A DNA stretch of 64,000 bases from Echinicola sp. 20G (GCF_015533855.1 NZ_AP024154.1:4284501-4348500), one strand, 5' to 3'. Shown: positions 9,598 through 18,208, counted from the stretch's first letter. Numbers and translations: made by a program. Notes: generated by a model from the sequence alone, not told the origin.

Positions 9598-10230
9598 ATG
9601 AAAAAACTGCTGTATATATTTCTTTTTGTATTTATTGGTGTGCAAAATGTTGATGCACAGAATTTTCCATCCCAAGTTTGGCATGATGGCACCTTGTACT
9701 TGAGTGATGGTGAAATTTATAAAGGAAAGCTAAAATACGATTTGGATAATAACATTGTGCAGCTACAGAGTCAAAGTATTCAGACCTTCAGTAGTTCCTC
9801 CATTACTAGGTTCGAGATATTTGATGAGTATTATGGAGGCATTAGGACTTTTTATAGTCTTCCTTACGATGTCAATAACAACGATTATGCGGTTCCGATT
9901 TTCTTTGAACTCCTTACTGATGGCCCTGATATTACATTATTATGTAGGGAATATATAACCAGTGACCCAAGAAGTATGGGGATGTACAGCATGTACATGT
10001 CACCTATGTACGGTCCGCCCATGACCAACTCCAGTAAATTGGCTTTTGACTTTTATTTCTTGGCAGATGGTGAAATCACCAAATACAGCCAAAAGAAAAA
10101 AGAATTGCTCAATTATATGGATGACAGGGAAGACGAGGTGAAACTATACATGCGCAAGAACAGGTTGTCTCATGATAGAAGAGGAGATTTGTTACGTATA
10201 ACTGCATATTATAACCAGTTAAAAGAGTAA
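9598..10230 (+). CDS. Secreted hypothetical protein
   Basis: A 210-residue protein not recognised by name. A clear signal peptide (MKKLLYIFLFVFIGVQNVDA-Q) is followed by a beta-strand-rich half that begins WHDGTLYLSDGEIYKGKLKYD, and a Met-rich tract (about 131-143, MGMYSMYMSPMYGPPM). The C-terminus is helical and strongly charged (KKKELLNYMDDRED). Lone gene between two terminators, so monocistronic. Proteins with this opening (a strand pair describing a 'seed' of a DUF4369-like or YARHG-like sheet) are frequent in Cytophagales, but I cannot assign a family. Periplasmic or cell-surface location is inferred from the signal peptide. Confidence 0.8.
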   Translation: MKKLLYIFLFVFIGVQNVDAQNFPSQVWHDGTLYLSDGEIYKGKLKYDLDNNIVQLQSQSIQTFSSSSITRFEIFDEYYGGIRTFYSLPYDVNNNDYAVPIFFELLTDGPDITLLCREYITSDPRSMGMYSMYMSPMYGPPMTNSSKLAFDFYFLADGEITKYSQKKKELLNYMDDREDEVKLYMRKNRLSHDRRGDLLRITAYYNQLKE

Positions 10231-10255
10231 GCATTTAAATTAAGGTTAAATAATT

Positions 10256-10290
10256 AAGAATGATGAGCGGGCAGCTCATCATTCTTTGTT
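10256..10290 (+). terminator. Rho-independent terminator
   Basis: A perfect 13-bp stem (10256-10268 with 10274-10286) closes a 5-nt loop and is followed by TTGTTTTT. It ends the transcript of the secreted protein gene. Confidence 0.88.
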
Positions 10291-10319
10291 TTTGGAGGGT
10301 TTATTGTAACAACTTTCCT

Positions 10320-10327
10320 TAAATTTG
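10320..10327 (+). promoter_or_regulatory. Putative -7 element of surE promoter (TAAATTTG)
   Basis: An exact TAnnTTTG match 46 nt before the surE ATG. A TTTG at 10291-10294 lies 25 nt upstream, a little beyond the usual spacing. Confidence 0.45.
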
Positions 10328-10373
10328 ATCAAGAAGAGTTTTTAATCAGACATCAACTTTAAAATATATTTTA

Positions 10374-11153
10374 ATGACAAAACCGCTGATTCTAGTATCC
10401 AATGATGATGGGATTACCTCACGTGGAATTCGTGTATTGGTGAATGTAATGAAAAGGTTGGGCGAGGTAGTAGTGGTTGCTCCAGACAGTCCTCAGTCCG
10501 GTATGGGACATGCGATAACCATCGGCAACACGCTTCGGTTAGACGAAGAAGAAATTTTTGAAGATGTTGAAGCCTACAAGTCCAGTGGTACACCTGCAGA
10601 TTGTGTAAAGTTGGCCAAGCATTATGTTTTTAATGACCGCAAGCCAGATTTAATAGTAAGCGGTATTAATCATGGTAGCAATACTTCTATAAGTGTTTTA
10701 TATTCAGGGACTATGTCTGCGGCAATTGAAGGGGCGATTGAAGGATATCCTTCCATAGGTTTTAGTTTGTGTGACTATAGTTCCAAAGCAGATTTTTCAC
10801 ATGTGGAAGATTATGTGTATAAAATTGCAAAACAGGTTTTGGAACATGGAATGCCCAAAGGAGTTGCTTTGAATGTGAACTTTCCTCCAAAAAGAAACGA
10901 ACCGATTAAAGGAATTAAATTGTGCCGCCAGGCCAGGGCCAAATGGCAAGAGGAGTTTGATGAGCGCTTTGACCCAAATGGTAGAAAGTATTTTTGGATG
11001 GCTGGAAACTTTGTGAATTTTGATAAAGGAGAAGATAATGATGAGTGGGCCATAGCCAATAACTATGCTTCTGTAGTGCCTTGCCAGTTTGATATGACCG
11101 CGCACCATGCCATTACCCAAATGAATGAAGAATGGGATTTGGATATTGATTAA
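10374..11153 (+). CDS. surE: 5'/3'-nucleotidase SurE
   Basis: A 259-residue metal-dependent nucleoside monophosphate phosphatase. The N-terminal metal-binding signature LVSNDDGITSRGI has Asp11 and Asp12, and the family motifs VVVAPDSPQSGMGHAIT, SSGTPADCVK, VSGINHGSN and YSGTMSAAIEG follow in order. Length matches the family. It is transcribed alone between terminators. SurE acts in the cytoplasm on nucleotides, with a likely role in stationary-phase salvage; that role is from family knowledge only. Confidence 0.97.
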   Translation: MTKPLILVSNDDGITSRGIRVLVNVMKRLGEVVVVAPDSPQSGMGHAITIGNTLRLDEEEIFEDVEAYKSSGTPADCVKLAKHYVFNDRKPDLIVSGINHGSNTSISVLYSGTMSAAIEGAIEGYPSIGFSLCDYSSKADFSHVEDYVYKIAKQVLEHGMPKGVALNVNFPPKRNEPIKGIKLCRQARAKWQEEFDERFDPNGRKYFWMAGNFVNFDKGEDNDEWAIANNYASVVPCQFDMTAHHAITQMNEEWDLDID

Positions 11154-11167
11154 GGAGAATTGTATTG

Positions 11168-11212
11168 GAATCAAAAAGCCCTTCATTTTTGAAATGAAGG
11201 GCTTTTTGATTC
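11168..11212. terminator. Bidirectional terminator between surE and inositol oxygenase
   Basis: A long near-perfect hairpin with core AAAAAGCCCTTCATTT / AAATGAAGGGCTTTTT. T runs are present on both strands, so it can end surE (+) and the oppositely directed oxygenase gene (-). Confidence 0.92.
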
Positions 11213-11226
11213 CGTCTGTTGCGCTG

Positions 11227-12105
11227 TTAAAAATTTAATTTTGCAGGAAGGTATTTGGCCACCAGGTCTTCATAATAAGGTCTTAATTCTTTTGCATTTG
11301 GAGGAGTGGGGACTTTAGAATAAAGATCATAAGGGTTGAATTTTTTTACCCAATCAAACATATTATGATCATGTTGGCTCATCAGGTGATCATAGGCGTT
11401 TTCCTTATGTTGTGGATAAAAAGAGTGGTAACGGATCATATAGAGCGCTGGTTCAGGCAAATAATCTTTGACCATTTGGTAAAGGTATTCATCATGTCCC
11501 CAGGACATTTTTACCTGATCCAAGCCACAATTGGGTGAGTAGACTCCATATTTACTATTGAATTCAGAGTTTTTTGAATCTGGATTGTTTTCAAAAAATT
11601 CTGGAAACACAATCTTATCAGAAAATTGGCAGCCTACCGGAAATGTATCGCCTACCACGGCCCACTGGGGTTCTCCAAAAAGACACAGCACTTTGCCAAA
11701 ATCATGTATAAACCCGGTGAGCACGAACCAATCTGGGTGGCCATCAGCCCTAATGGCTTCTGAGGTTTGTAACAAATGCTGTAATTGATCTAGGTCTGTA
11801 TCAGGATCAGAATCATCCACTAAGGTGTTTAGGAAATCAACTGCCTCCCAAAATCCCATTTCTTGTTTGTTGAACTGAAGGAATTCTTGCTCTTTTTGCT
11901 GTACGAAGTCATGGGTTTGATATTGATGATTCAAACGGTAAAATTCTCTAACAGTGTCCTGTCTGCTTCCATCGCTATAGTTTCGGTAACTGTCTTTATT
12001 GTCTGACTCTTCTTCAATTTGAGGGTAACGCTCTTTTAAATCATCCTCCCAATCTTCAAGATTTTGAAGAGGATTATTATTAACAAGTTGATCAGGTTTG
12101 TTCAT
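11227..12105 (-). CDS. myo-Inositol oxygenase (MIOX family)
   Basis: A 292-residue protein covering the full MIOX family domain. The di-iron HD-type ligands are recognisable in order: an early His in the IRADGHPDW region, GFIHDFGKVL (HD pair), SWGHDEYLYQ and RYHSFYPQH, plus the conserved block GEPQWAVVGDTFPVGC. MIOX oxidises myo-inositol to D-glucuronate with O2. The first ~50 residues are acidic and variable. Genes for glucuronate use are not adjacent. It is divergent from the FGE-fold/Gfo-Idh-MocA gene pair, whose oxidoreductase could act on related polyols, but that link is speculative. Confidence 0.92.
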   Translation of the reverse strand: MNKPDQLVNNNPLQNLEDWEDDLKERYPQIEEESDNKDSYRNYSDGSRQDTVREFYRLNHQYQTHDFVQQKEQEFLQFNKQEMGFWEAVDFLNTLVDDSDPDTDLDQLQHLLQTSEAIRADGHPDWFVLTGFIHDFGKVLCLFGEPQWAVVGDTFPVGCQFSDKIVFPEFFENNPDSKNSEFNSKYGVYSPNCGLDQVKMSWGHDEYLYQMVKDYLPEPALYMIRYHSFYPQHKENAYDHLMSQHDHNMFDWVKKFNPYDLYSKVPTPPNAKELRPYYEDLVAKYLPAKLNF

Positions 12106-12594
12106 GCTATTTAGGGCTTATGTTAGTTAAAATAAATATTGAGAAAATTATTTGTTTTCTCTTTTCAAGTTACTAAAAAACAAGATATTAAAAAGCTTCC
12201 TTTGATACATATCATTATATGATTATCCACTAGCTTACCAATAAGCTGATTCCTTTAAGGTACTATGAAAATCACCAATCAGGCCACAAAGAAAATATGC
12301 ATTCTGTTACAAATAATATTTGAATTCTAAAGCTACCGGCATATTATATGGATATCCATAAGAATTTAATCGCTAAATAAAGTGATCTAAAACTACAAAT
12401 GTAGTGATGATGATCATTTACTGGTTTTTGTACTTTTATTGGAAAAATGTAACCTTTCGAATACTGATAGCTTGTAATAATACGTAAGAATTCAAAAAAA
12501 ATATTTTGGAACCATAATAATTATACAAACGGGCATGCCATTCTGTAATTAGTTCTTATATTGGGTGTGAATTTATTGAAACCCTAAAATAATT
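12106..12594. other. 489-nt divergent intergenic region with three short palindromes
   Basis: No credible gene. It holds three inverted repeats: AGCTTA-CCAA-TAAGCT (12232-12247), the perfect 14-mer TATGGATATCCATA (12347-12360) and CTACAAATGTAG (12393-12404). The last overlaps a minus-strand TAnnTTTG match (complement of 12396-12403) that could drive the oxygenase gene with a long leader. These are candidate operator sites for divergent control; there is no protein evidence for a regulator nearby. Confidence 0.4.
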
Positions 12595-13584
12595 ATGTTG
12601 CTGAATAAGTTTGTTGTGGCCTTGGTTTTGGCCGGTGGGATTCTGCCAAGTCAAGATAATGCCAATTTTAATTCTGTTGATTTCAAAGCTTATCAACAAG
12701 AGATTCCTAATACTAATTTGTCATTTGAATTAACCCCAATTCCTGCTGGGGAGTTTGTAATGGGTAGCCCAGAAGCAGAAAAGGGCAGAGAGAGTGATGA
12801 AGGGCCTCAAAGAAAAGTAGCTTTAGATGCCTTTTGGATGGGGAAGCATGAAATAACTTGGGATATCTTCGAGTTGTTTCTAAACAAAAACTATGAGGCT
12901 TCTGTCAGTGAAAAGGCATTGAGTCCTGAAGTGGATGGGTTGACGCGTCCATCTACTCCTTATTTGGATATGACCTTTGGTATGGGAAAGGAGAATATGC
13001 CCGCTGTTGGGATGACCCAATATGGAGCCATCCAGTTTTGTAAATGGTTATACACTAAAACAGGTGTTTTCTATAGATTACCTACTGAAGCTGAATGGGA
13101 GTACGCCGCTAAAGCTGGAAGTGAATCCGCTTATTTCTTTGGGGATGATGGAAGCCAATTAAAGGAATACGCTTGGTATGAAGAAAACAGTGAAGAAACT
13201 ACCCATGAAATAGGTCAAAAGAAACCAAATCCATGGGATCTATATGATATATATGGAAATGTGCTGGAGTGGACCAATGACGCTTATGTCCCTAATTATC
13301 CAAGCTCTAATGGACTTGATAAAAACCCCGTTCAAACTACCGAAGAGCTTTACCCTAGAGCTATCAGAGGAGGGAGTTTTGTCAGTGAGGCAGGTGAATT
13401 AAGAAGCAGCAAGCGTTTTTATTCCACACCGGATTGGAAGCAAATAGATCCACAAATCCCTAAAAGCCAATGGTGGTTCCCAGAAGCACCATTTCTTGGC
13501 ATTAGAGTGGTGAGGCCATTGGTTACTCCTTCCGAAGAGGAGATCATGGCTTATTATAATCAAGCACCTATTGATGACTATTAA
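12595..13584 (+). CDS. Formylglycine-generating-enzyme-fold (SUMF1/DUF323) protein
   Basis: A 329-residue protein with an N-terminal hydrophobic export signal (about 1-20), then the FGE-sulfatase domain: PIPAGEFVMGSP, the MGKHEITW segment, RLPTEAEWEYAAKAG, YGNVLEWTND and RAIRGGSF. In true formylglycine-generating enzymes two cysteines follow the GGS motif; here the segment reads RGGSFVSEAGELRSSKR with no Cys, so sulfatase activation is unlikely. Proteins of this type in Bacteroidota are usually surface or periplasmic and of unknown role. It lies 20 nt upstream of the Gfo/Idh/MocA gene, which suggests a two-gene operon. Confidence 0.9.
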   Translation: MLLNKFVVALVLAGGILPSQDNANFNSVDFKAYQQEIPNTNLSFELTPIPAGEFVMGSPEAEKGRESDEGPQRKVALDAFWMGKHEITWDIFELFLNKNYEASVSEKALSPEVDGLTRPSTPYLDMTFGMGKENMPAVGMTQYGAIQFCKWLYTKTGVFYRLPTEAEWEYAAKAGSESAYFFGDDGSQLKEYAWYEENSEETTHEIGQKKPNPWDLYDIYGNVLEWTNDAYVPNYPSSNGLDKNPVQTTEELYPRAIRGGSFVSEAGELRSSKRFYSTPDWKQIDPQIPKSQWWFPEAPFLGIRVVRPLVTPSEEEIMAYYNQAPIDDY

Positions 13585-13604
13585 TCATAAAACCTATAAA
13601 TAAC

Positions 13605-14924
13605 ATGAACCTTAAACAAAAGAATGAAAGAAGAGACTTCCTTAAAACTACTGCTCTCGTAACTGGTGGAGCCATGTTAAGTCCCTTTACATTACCGAAA
13701 GCATACGCTCAAGGTAGTGATGAGATAAAGATTGCTTTGATCGGCTGTGGTGGCCGTGGAACAGGTGCTGCATTTCAAGCATTTGGCACTGATCAAAATA
13801 TCAAATTAGTGGCCATGGCTGATGCCTTTAGGGATCGTCTGGATGATAGTTACAAGGCCTTGTCCACCAAAATAGGAACAGATAAGGTAGTAGTAACGGA
13901 AGATAAAAAATTTGTGGGCTTTGATGCTTATAAAGATGCTATCAAAGAAGCTGACGTGGTGCTTTTGGCTACACCTCCAGGTTTCCGCCCTATGCATTTC
14001 GAAGAGGCCATCAAACAGGGCAAGCATGTCTTTATGGAGAAACCAGTGGCCACAGACGCCAACGGGATCCGTAAAGTGATCGCAGCTGCTGAACAGGCCA
14101 AAGCTAAAAAACTAAATGTGGTGGTGGGACTTCAGAGAAGGTACCAGGACAATTACATTGAAACCATCAACAGAATTCATGACGGTGCCATTGGTGAAGT
14201 GGTAGGAGGTCATGTATATTGGAATGGAGGAGGTGTATGGACCCGCGCCAGAAAACCTGAGCAAACAGAAATGGAATACCAAATGAGAAACTGGTATTAT
14301 TTCAACTGGTTGTGTGGAGATCATATCACAGAACAGCACGTCCATAACTTGGATATTGCCAACTGGGTGAAAGGTGGTTATCCTGTTAAAGCTGAAGGTA
14401 CAGGTGGAAGAATGGTCAGAACAGGTTTGGATACTGGTGAAATCTTCGATCACCACACCATTCGATTGACTTATGCTGATGGTACCATTATCAATAGTGA
14501 GTGTCGTCACTTCCCAGGAGCAGACAATAAAGTCGATGAATCATTTATTGGTACCAAAGGGCGGGCTTATATGAATGCCGGTAACGTTGGTAAAATCTGG
14601 GGCTTAGATAATTCTGTCATTTATGATCATGATGGCAAAGGCAACATCAACCCCTATCAACAAGAACATAACAAATTATTTGGGGCTATTGTAAATGGCG
14701 AATATGTGTATGAGGATGCTACCAGGGCTGCTATGAGTACCATGACCGCTATTTTGGGCAGAAATGCAACCTACACTGGTAAGGAAATTACTTGGGATGA
14801 AGCTTTCAACTCGGAAATTGACCTCATGCCTGATACCTATGCTTGGGATGCCATGCCAAAAATTCTTCCTAACGAAGATGGGCTATATCCACATGCTGTA
14901 CCAGGTAAAACTAAGGTGGTTTAA
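13605..14924 (+). CDS. Tat-exported Gfo/Idh/MocA family oxidoreductase
   Basis: A 439-residue NAD(P)-dependent oxidoreductase. The N-terminus has a twin-arginine signal (ERRDFLKTTALVTGG, cleavage near AYA-Q), so it should be folded in the cytoplasm with cofactor and exported to the periplasm. The Rossmann motif ALIGCGGRGTGAAF and the family hallmark FMEKPVATD are present, and the C-terminal sheet domain contains CGDHITEQHVHNLDI. Substrates in the family are sugars and inositols; the specific substrate cannot be read from sequence. It is cotranscribed with the preceding FGE-fold gene and ends at a strong terminator. Confidence 0.94.
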   Translation: MNLKQKNERRDFLKTTALVTGGAMLSPFTLPKAYAQGSDEIKIALIGCGGRGTGAAFQAFGTDQNIKLVAMADAFRDRLDDSYKALSTKIGTDKVVVTEDKKFVGFDAYKDAIKEADVVLLATPPGFRPMHFEEAIKQGKHVFMEKPVATDANGIRKVIAAAEQAKAKKLNVVVGLQRRYQDNYIETINRIHDGAIGEVVGGHVYWNGGGVWTRARKPEQTEMEYQMRNWYYFNWLCGDHITEQHVHNLDIANWVKGGYPVKAEGTGGRMVRTGLDTGEIFDHHTIRLTYADGTIINSECRHFPGADNKVDESFIGTKGRAYMNAGNVGKIWGLDNSVIYDHDGKGNINPYQQEHNKLFGAIVNGEYVYEDATRAAMSTMTAILGRNATYTGKEITWDEAFNSEIDLMPDTYAWDAMPKILPNEDGLYPHAVPGKTKVV

Positions 14925-14946
14925 AAAACTTAAAATATATTAGAAA

Positions 14947-14984
14947 TAAAAAGGGCTGGATAATTTATTATCCAGCCCTTTTTA
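14947..14984. terminator. Bidirectional terminator
   Basis: A near-perfect hairpin (AAAAAGGGCTGGATAAT with its complement) with A and T runs on the two sides. It separates the oxidoreductase gene (+) from the TrpF-like gene (-). Confidence 0.9.
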
Positions 14985-15010
14985 GTTGATTAAGAAAATA
15001 AGAAAAACTT

Positions 15011-15637
15011 CTAGTCTTCTTCTTCCAATACTTCCAGAATATCAGCTAATTCATCGAAATCCTTGAAACCAGGTTTGATTTCATCGCCTCCTTTTAATGC
15101 GATTCCTTCAATAGGGAGCTCTTCCAAAAGTGAACTGATATTATCAGCATCCAAGCCAAAGCCGAGCAACACTTTGCACTTTTCAGCAATGGCCTTTATC
15201 AAATCTTTTACTTCATCTTTAAGGTCAAGACTATCAGATTCCAAAAGCAGTATGACATTATTTTCCTTTAAGCTTGGGGCTTTAGCCAACAAATGTTGTA
15301 AAATGTTCACATCATTGATCTCTTGCTTCAATATAAGATTAAAGGAAGAGTTAAGGAGCATAGGAATATGCAATTCTTCCGTAATCTGTAGATAGCTAAG
15401 TCCCTCATAGGTTTTGGCTGTTTCTAAAATAGCGTCAGGATGGGAGGCTTCAAACTCTCCAACATACTCCAAACCAGAAAGCCAATCGGTCATTTCCTTG
15501 TATTTTTCGGGAGACAAGTAATCTTTGTTTCCTTCCTCAAGGTTGAATCCCATCAGGTTGACATACATTCCTGCGCAATACCTGGCATCGCTAAGGTTAT
15601 TTACTGTGCTTATTTTTACAAAAGTCTTAAGCGCCAT
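15011..15637 (-). CDS. TrpF-like (phosphoribosylanthranilate isomerase-fold) protein lacking the catalytic Cys
   Basis: A 208-residue protein whose two ends match TrpF: the N-terminal VKISTVNNLSDARYCAGM aligns with the KICG(I/L)xxxxDA strand, and the C-terminal GGDEIKPGFKDFDEL aligns with SGVExxPGxKDxxKI. In the catalytic strand the essential Cys of KICG is replaced by Ser/Thr, and the middle is divergent. It is therefore probably not a working isomerase for tryptophan synthesis; other trp genes are absent here. Lone gene with its own promoter-like element. Alternative: a TIM-barrel relative with a new substrate. Confidence 0.7.
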   Translation of the reverse strand: MALKTFVKISTVNNLSDARYCAGMYVNLMGFNLEEGNKDYLSPEKYKEMTDWLSGLEYVGEFEASHPDAILETAKTYEGLSYLQITEELHIPMLLNSSFNLILKQEINDVNILQHLLAKAPSLKENNVILLLESDSLDLKDEVKDLIKAIAEKCKVLLGFGLDADNISSLLEELPIEGIALKGGDEIKPGFKDFDELADILEVLEEED

Positions 15638-15677
15638 TCCAATTTGATGTTTTAGCTAATTTTACTTTAAATGAGCC

Positions 15678-15685
15678 CAAAGATA
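15678..15685 (-). promoter_or_regulatory. Putative -7 element of TrpF-like gene (TATCTTTG on minus)
   Basis: The complement of CAAAGATA is an exact TAnnTTTG match, 40 nt before the ATG at 15635-15637. Confidence 0.45.
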
Positions 15686-15770
15686 AATAGAAAAGGGACT
15701 TTTACTAAATACCTAAAGGGTTGGTTTTCAAATTTAGGGACATTAATTTCATCTTTTTGATAGGAAATTG

Positions 15771-15778
15771 TATTTTTG
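15771..15778 (+). promoter_or_regulatory. Putative -7 element (TATTTTTG) before lipoprotein-subtilase pair
   Basis: An exact TAnnTTTG match 21 nt before the lipoprotein ATG. No good -33 partner at normal spacing. Confidence 0.45.
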
Positions 15779-15799
15779 CAGATCACCATTACTTACTGA

Positions 15800-16477
15800 A
15801 TGCGAACAAGTTTACTCTTTTGTTTCATCATATTGCTTGCTGCTTGCCAGCAAAAAGAAACAGAACCAATTGATTTAGGTTATGATTATATGCCGCTAGA
15901 AGTCAATAGGTTTTGGATATATGAAGTTGATGAAACCATTTTTTATGGAGAAAACGATAGTGAATCCTCACATTTTTATTTCCGAGATGTCATTTCAGAA
16001 AGTTACATAGGAGAAGAAGGGAGACTTGTTTATTTGGTCAACCGGGAAAAATCTACAGATCAAACCAATTGGTCAAACCACATGGTATATACTTTGCAGG
16101 TTAAACAAAATGCTTTGGTTAGATCTAGTGAAAACCAATATACCGTAAGTTTTGTCTTTCCACCAAAACAGACAACAGTTTGGGATGGAAATGCTTACAA
16201 CACCCTTAATGACGATGATTATAACCTTGAATTGGTAAAGGCCTATGAGGTTGGAGGGAAGACTTATCAGTCTACCGCTAAAGTGATTCAAGAAACCGAA
16301 GATGACCTCATCACCATACGGGACAATAGGTATGAAGTATATGCCAAAGGAGTTGGAATGATTGAAGAGTATAAGGAAGTCCTTACTTACTGTTCAAGAA
16401 ATGATTGCTTAGGCGAACAAATTATCGATAGTGGCCGTTTTATTCATTTGAAACTGATCAATAATGGACAATATTAA
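15800..16477 (+). CDS. Lipoprotein of unknown function
   Basis: A 225-residue protein with a lipoprotein signal peptide: the lipobox LLAAC puts the lipidated Cys at about residue 16. The mature part starts with a charged stretch, then YDYMPLEVNRFWIYEVDET, a motif seen in small bacteroidetal lipoproteins with a beta-rich fold, and ends in a Cys-containing tail (YCSRNDCLG). It overlaps the subtilase gene by 14 nt, so the two are translationally coupled. It could be a surface anchor or a propeptide-like partner of the protease; that is inference. No Pfam family recognised with confidence. Confidence 0.8.
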   Translation: MRTSLLFCFIILLAACQQKETEPIDLGYDYMPLEVNRFWIYEVDETIFYGENDSESSHFYFRDVISESYIGEEGRLVYLVNREKSTDQTNWSNHMVYTLQVKQNALVRSSENQYTVSFVFPPKQTTVWDGNAYNTLNDDDYNLELVKAYEVGGKTYQSTAKVIQETEDDLITIRDNRYEVYAKGVGMIEEYKEVLTYCSRNDCLGEQIIDSGRFIHLKLINNGQY

Positions 16478-18116
16478 AAGACTGGTCATAGTTACAGCCT
16501 TAATCATCCTTCAAGGAACTATGGCCTATGGACAGGACAGGTATGCTATTAAATATAAATATAAACCGCAGGACACATATAGTCTTGATGAACCAACAGG
16601 TTTTTTGACTCAAAAAGCCATGGATCGTCGCGAAAGGGAAGGTGTACTTGCAGATAGCACAGACTTACCTGTTGCGGAGAGATACATAGACATTATCGAT
16701 GATATGGTGGACAATGTGCAATATCATTCCAAATGGATTAATGCATCTGTTGTAGTGGCCAATGCAGAACAAATTGAGGCAATCAAAGCGCTTCCATTTG
16801 TTAAAGAAGATGGTGTCGAGTTGGTTGCTAAGGGTTTTTATATGAATGGAAGAAGTTCCAATTCCAACATTCTTAAAATGCCTGTAAGTATTCAAGTTCG
16901 TGGAAAATCCAAGGCAGAAGAGGATTATGCTTTTCAAAATGGCTTGTTAGGGGTGCCAGAAATGCATGGTGAAGGCCTGACGGGAAAAGGAATTACAATA
17001 GCTGTATTTGATGGCGGTTTTATGAATACGGATGAAATCGTAGGATTAAAGCACCTTTTTGATGATAATAAAATTATTGCCACTAAAGACTTGGTAACCC
17101 CATGGTCAGAAAGTGTTTACAGGACCGAAACCCATGGTACTTCAGCTTTGTCATTGATTGCTGCAAATGATGTGAATACTCTTGTATCGGGTGCTTACGG
17201 TGCCAATTATATCCTTTGTATCACGGAAGATGTTGCTTCGGAATACCGAATTGAAGAATATAATTGGGCAAGAGCGGCAGAATTTGCTGACAGTCTAGGG
17301 GTAGATATCATCAATAGTTCTTTGGGGTACACCACTTTCAATGATCCAAGCATGAATTATGAAAAGTCTGACTTGGATGGAAAAACGGCAGTAATCACTC
17401 AAGCTGCTACTTTGGCAGCAGAAAGAGGGATATTGGTGGTTTCCAGCGCAGGCAATGAAGGAGGTGGATCTGAAACAACGATTACAGCACCATCGGACGC
17501 AGAAGGAATCTTGGCAATTGGAGCAGTTTCAAAAGACTTGAGCAGGGCTTCTTTTAGCTCAATAGGCCCAACAGCAGATGGTAGAATTAAACCAGACTTG
17601 TCTGCACTCGGCAGTGGTGTAAGACTTTGGAGAGGAAGTAATAATACTTCTACTGCTAGTGGGACTTCTTTTTCTGCTCCTCAAATAGCTGCCTTGGCAG
17701 CGGGGATATGGCAAGGAAGGCCGCATTGGACAAAGGATGAACTGATCCATTACCTATTAAAGAGTGGGAGCCAAGCAGAGAATCCAGACGATCAATTGGG
17801 GTACGGTATTCCAAATTTTGACCTGGTCTATTTTGGTGAAGTGTTGGATGTAGAAGAAGAGTTTGAAGAATTCCAAACCAAGATCTATCCTAACCCTGTC
17901 AATGGTGAAGAATTATTTATCCAGTTTGGAAATAGCGACCAATGTGATTTCACTTTGATTGACACCAATGGAAAAGTTATTGGGCAAAACACCCTAACAA
18001 GAAATTCCAATAGAGTGCCCTATGAAGTCCAATTGGCAGCGATGCATACAGGATTATATGTCATTGAATTAAATGAAGGATTTAACAAGGAGCGACACAA
18101 GTTGCTCATAAAGTAA
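16464..18116 (+). CDS. Secreted subtilase (S8) with T9SS sorting domain
   Basis: A 550-residue serine protease. A signal peptide (1-23, ending AYG-Q) is followed by a propeptide-like region (about 24-140) and the S8 catalytic domain, with Asp183 (IAVFDGGF), His224 (ETHGTS), oxyanion Asn331 (SSAGNEGG) and Ser402 (ASGTSFSAPQ) all in place. The C-terminal T9SS type A sorting domain begins near 473 (KIYPNPVNG) and ends at the stop. The enzyme should be exported and displayed on, or released from, the cell surface. It overlaps the upstream lipoprotein gene. Confidence 0.95.
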   Translation: MDNIKRLVIVTALIILQGTMAYGQDRYAIKYKYKPQDTYSLDEPTGFLTQKAMDRREREGVLADSTDLPVAERYIDIIDDMVDNVQYHSKWINASVVVANAEQIEAIKALPFVKEDGVELVAKGFYMNGRSSNSNILKMPVSIQVRGKSKAEEDYAFQNGLLGVPEMHGEGLTGKGITIAVFDGGFMNTDEIVGLKHLFDDNKIIATKDLVTPWSESVYRTETHGTSALSLIAANDVNTLVSGAYGANYILCITEDVASEYRIEEYNWARAAEFADSLGVDIINSSLGYTTFNDPSMNYEKSDLDGKTAVITQAATLAAERGILVVSSAGNEGGGSETTITAPSDAEGILAIGAVSKDLSRASFSSIGPTADGRIKPDLSALGSGVRLWRGSNNTSTASGTSFSAPQIAALAAGIWQGRPHWTKDELIHYLLKSGSQAENPDDQLGYGIPNFDLVYFGEVLDVEEEFEEFQTKIYPNPVNGEELFIQFGNSDQCDFTLIDTNGKVIGQNTLTRNSNRVPYEVQLAAMHTGLYVIELNEGFNKERHKLLIK

Positions 18117-18130
18117 AGTCTCTACTCCAT

Positions 18131-18175
18131 AAAGAAAGCCACTTTGATACTAAGCATAAAGTGGCTTTCTTTTTA
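18131..18175 (+). terminator. Rho-independent terminator after subtilase
   Basis: A 15-bp perfect stem (AAAGAAAGCCACTTT with AAAGTGGCTTTCTTT, 18131-18145 and 18158-18172) followed by T residues. Confidence 0.9.
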
Positions 18176-18208
18176 GTATCAGTTGGACAAGTTGCGATCG
18201 GAAGGGTT

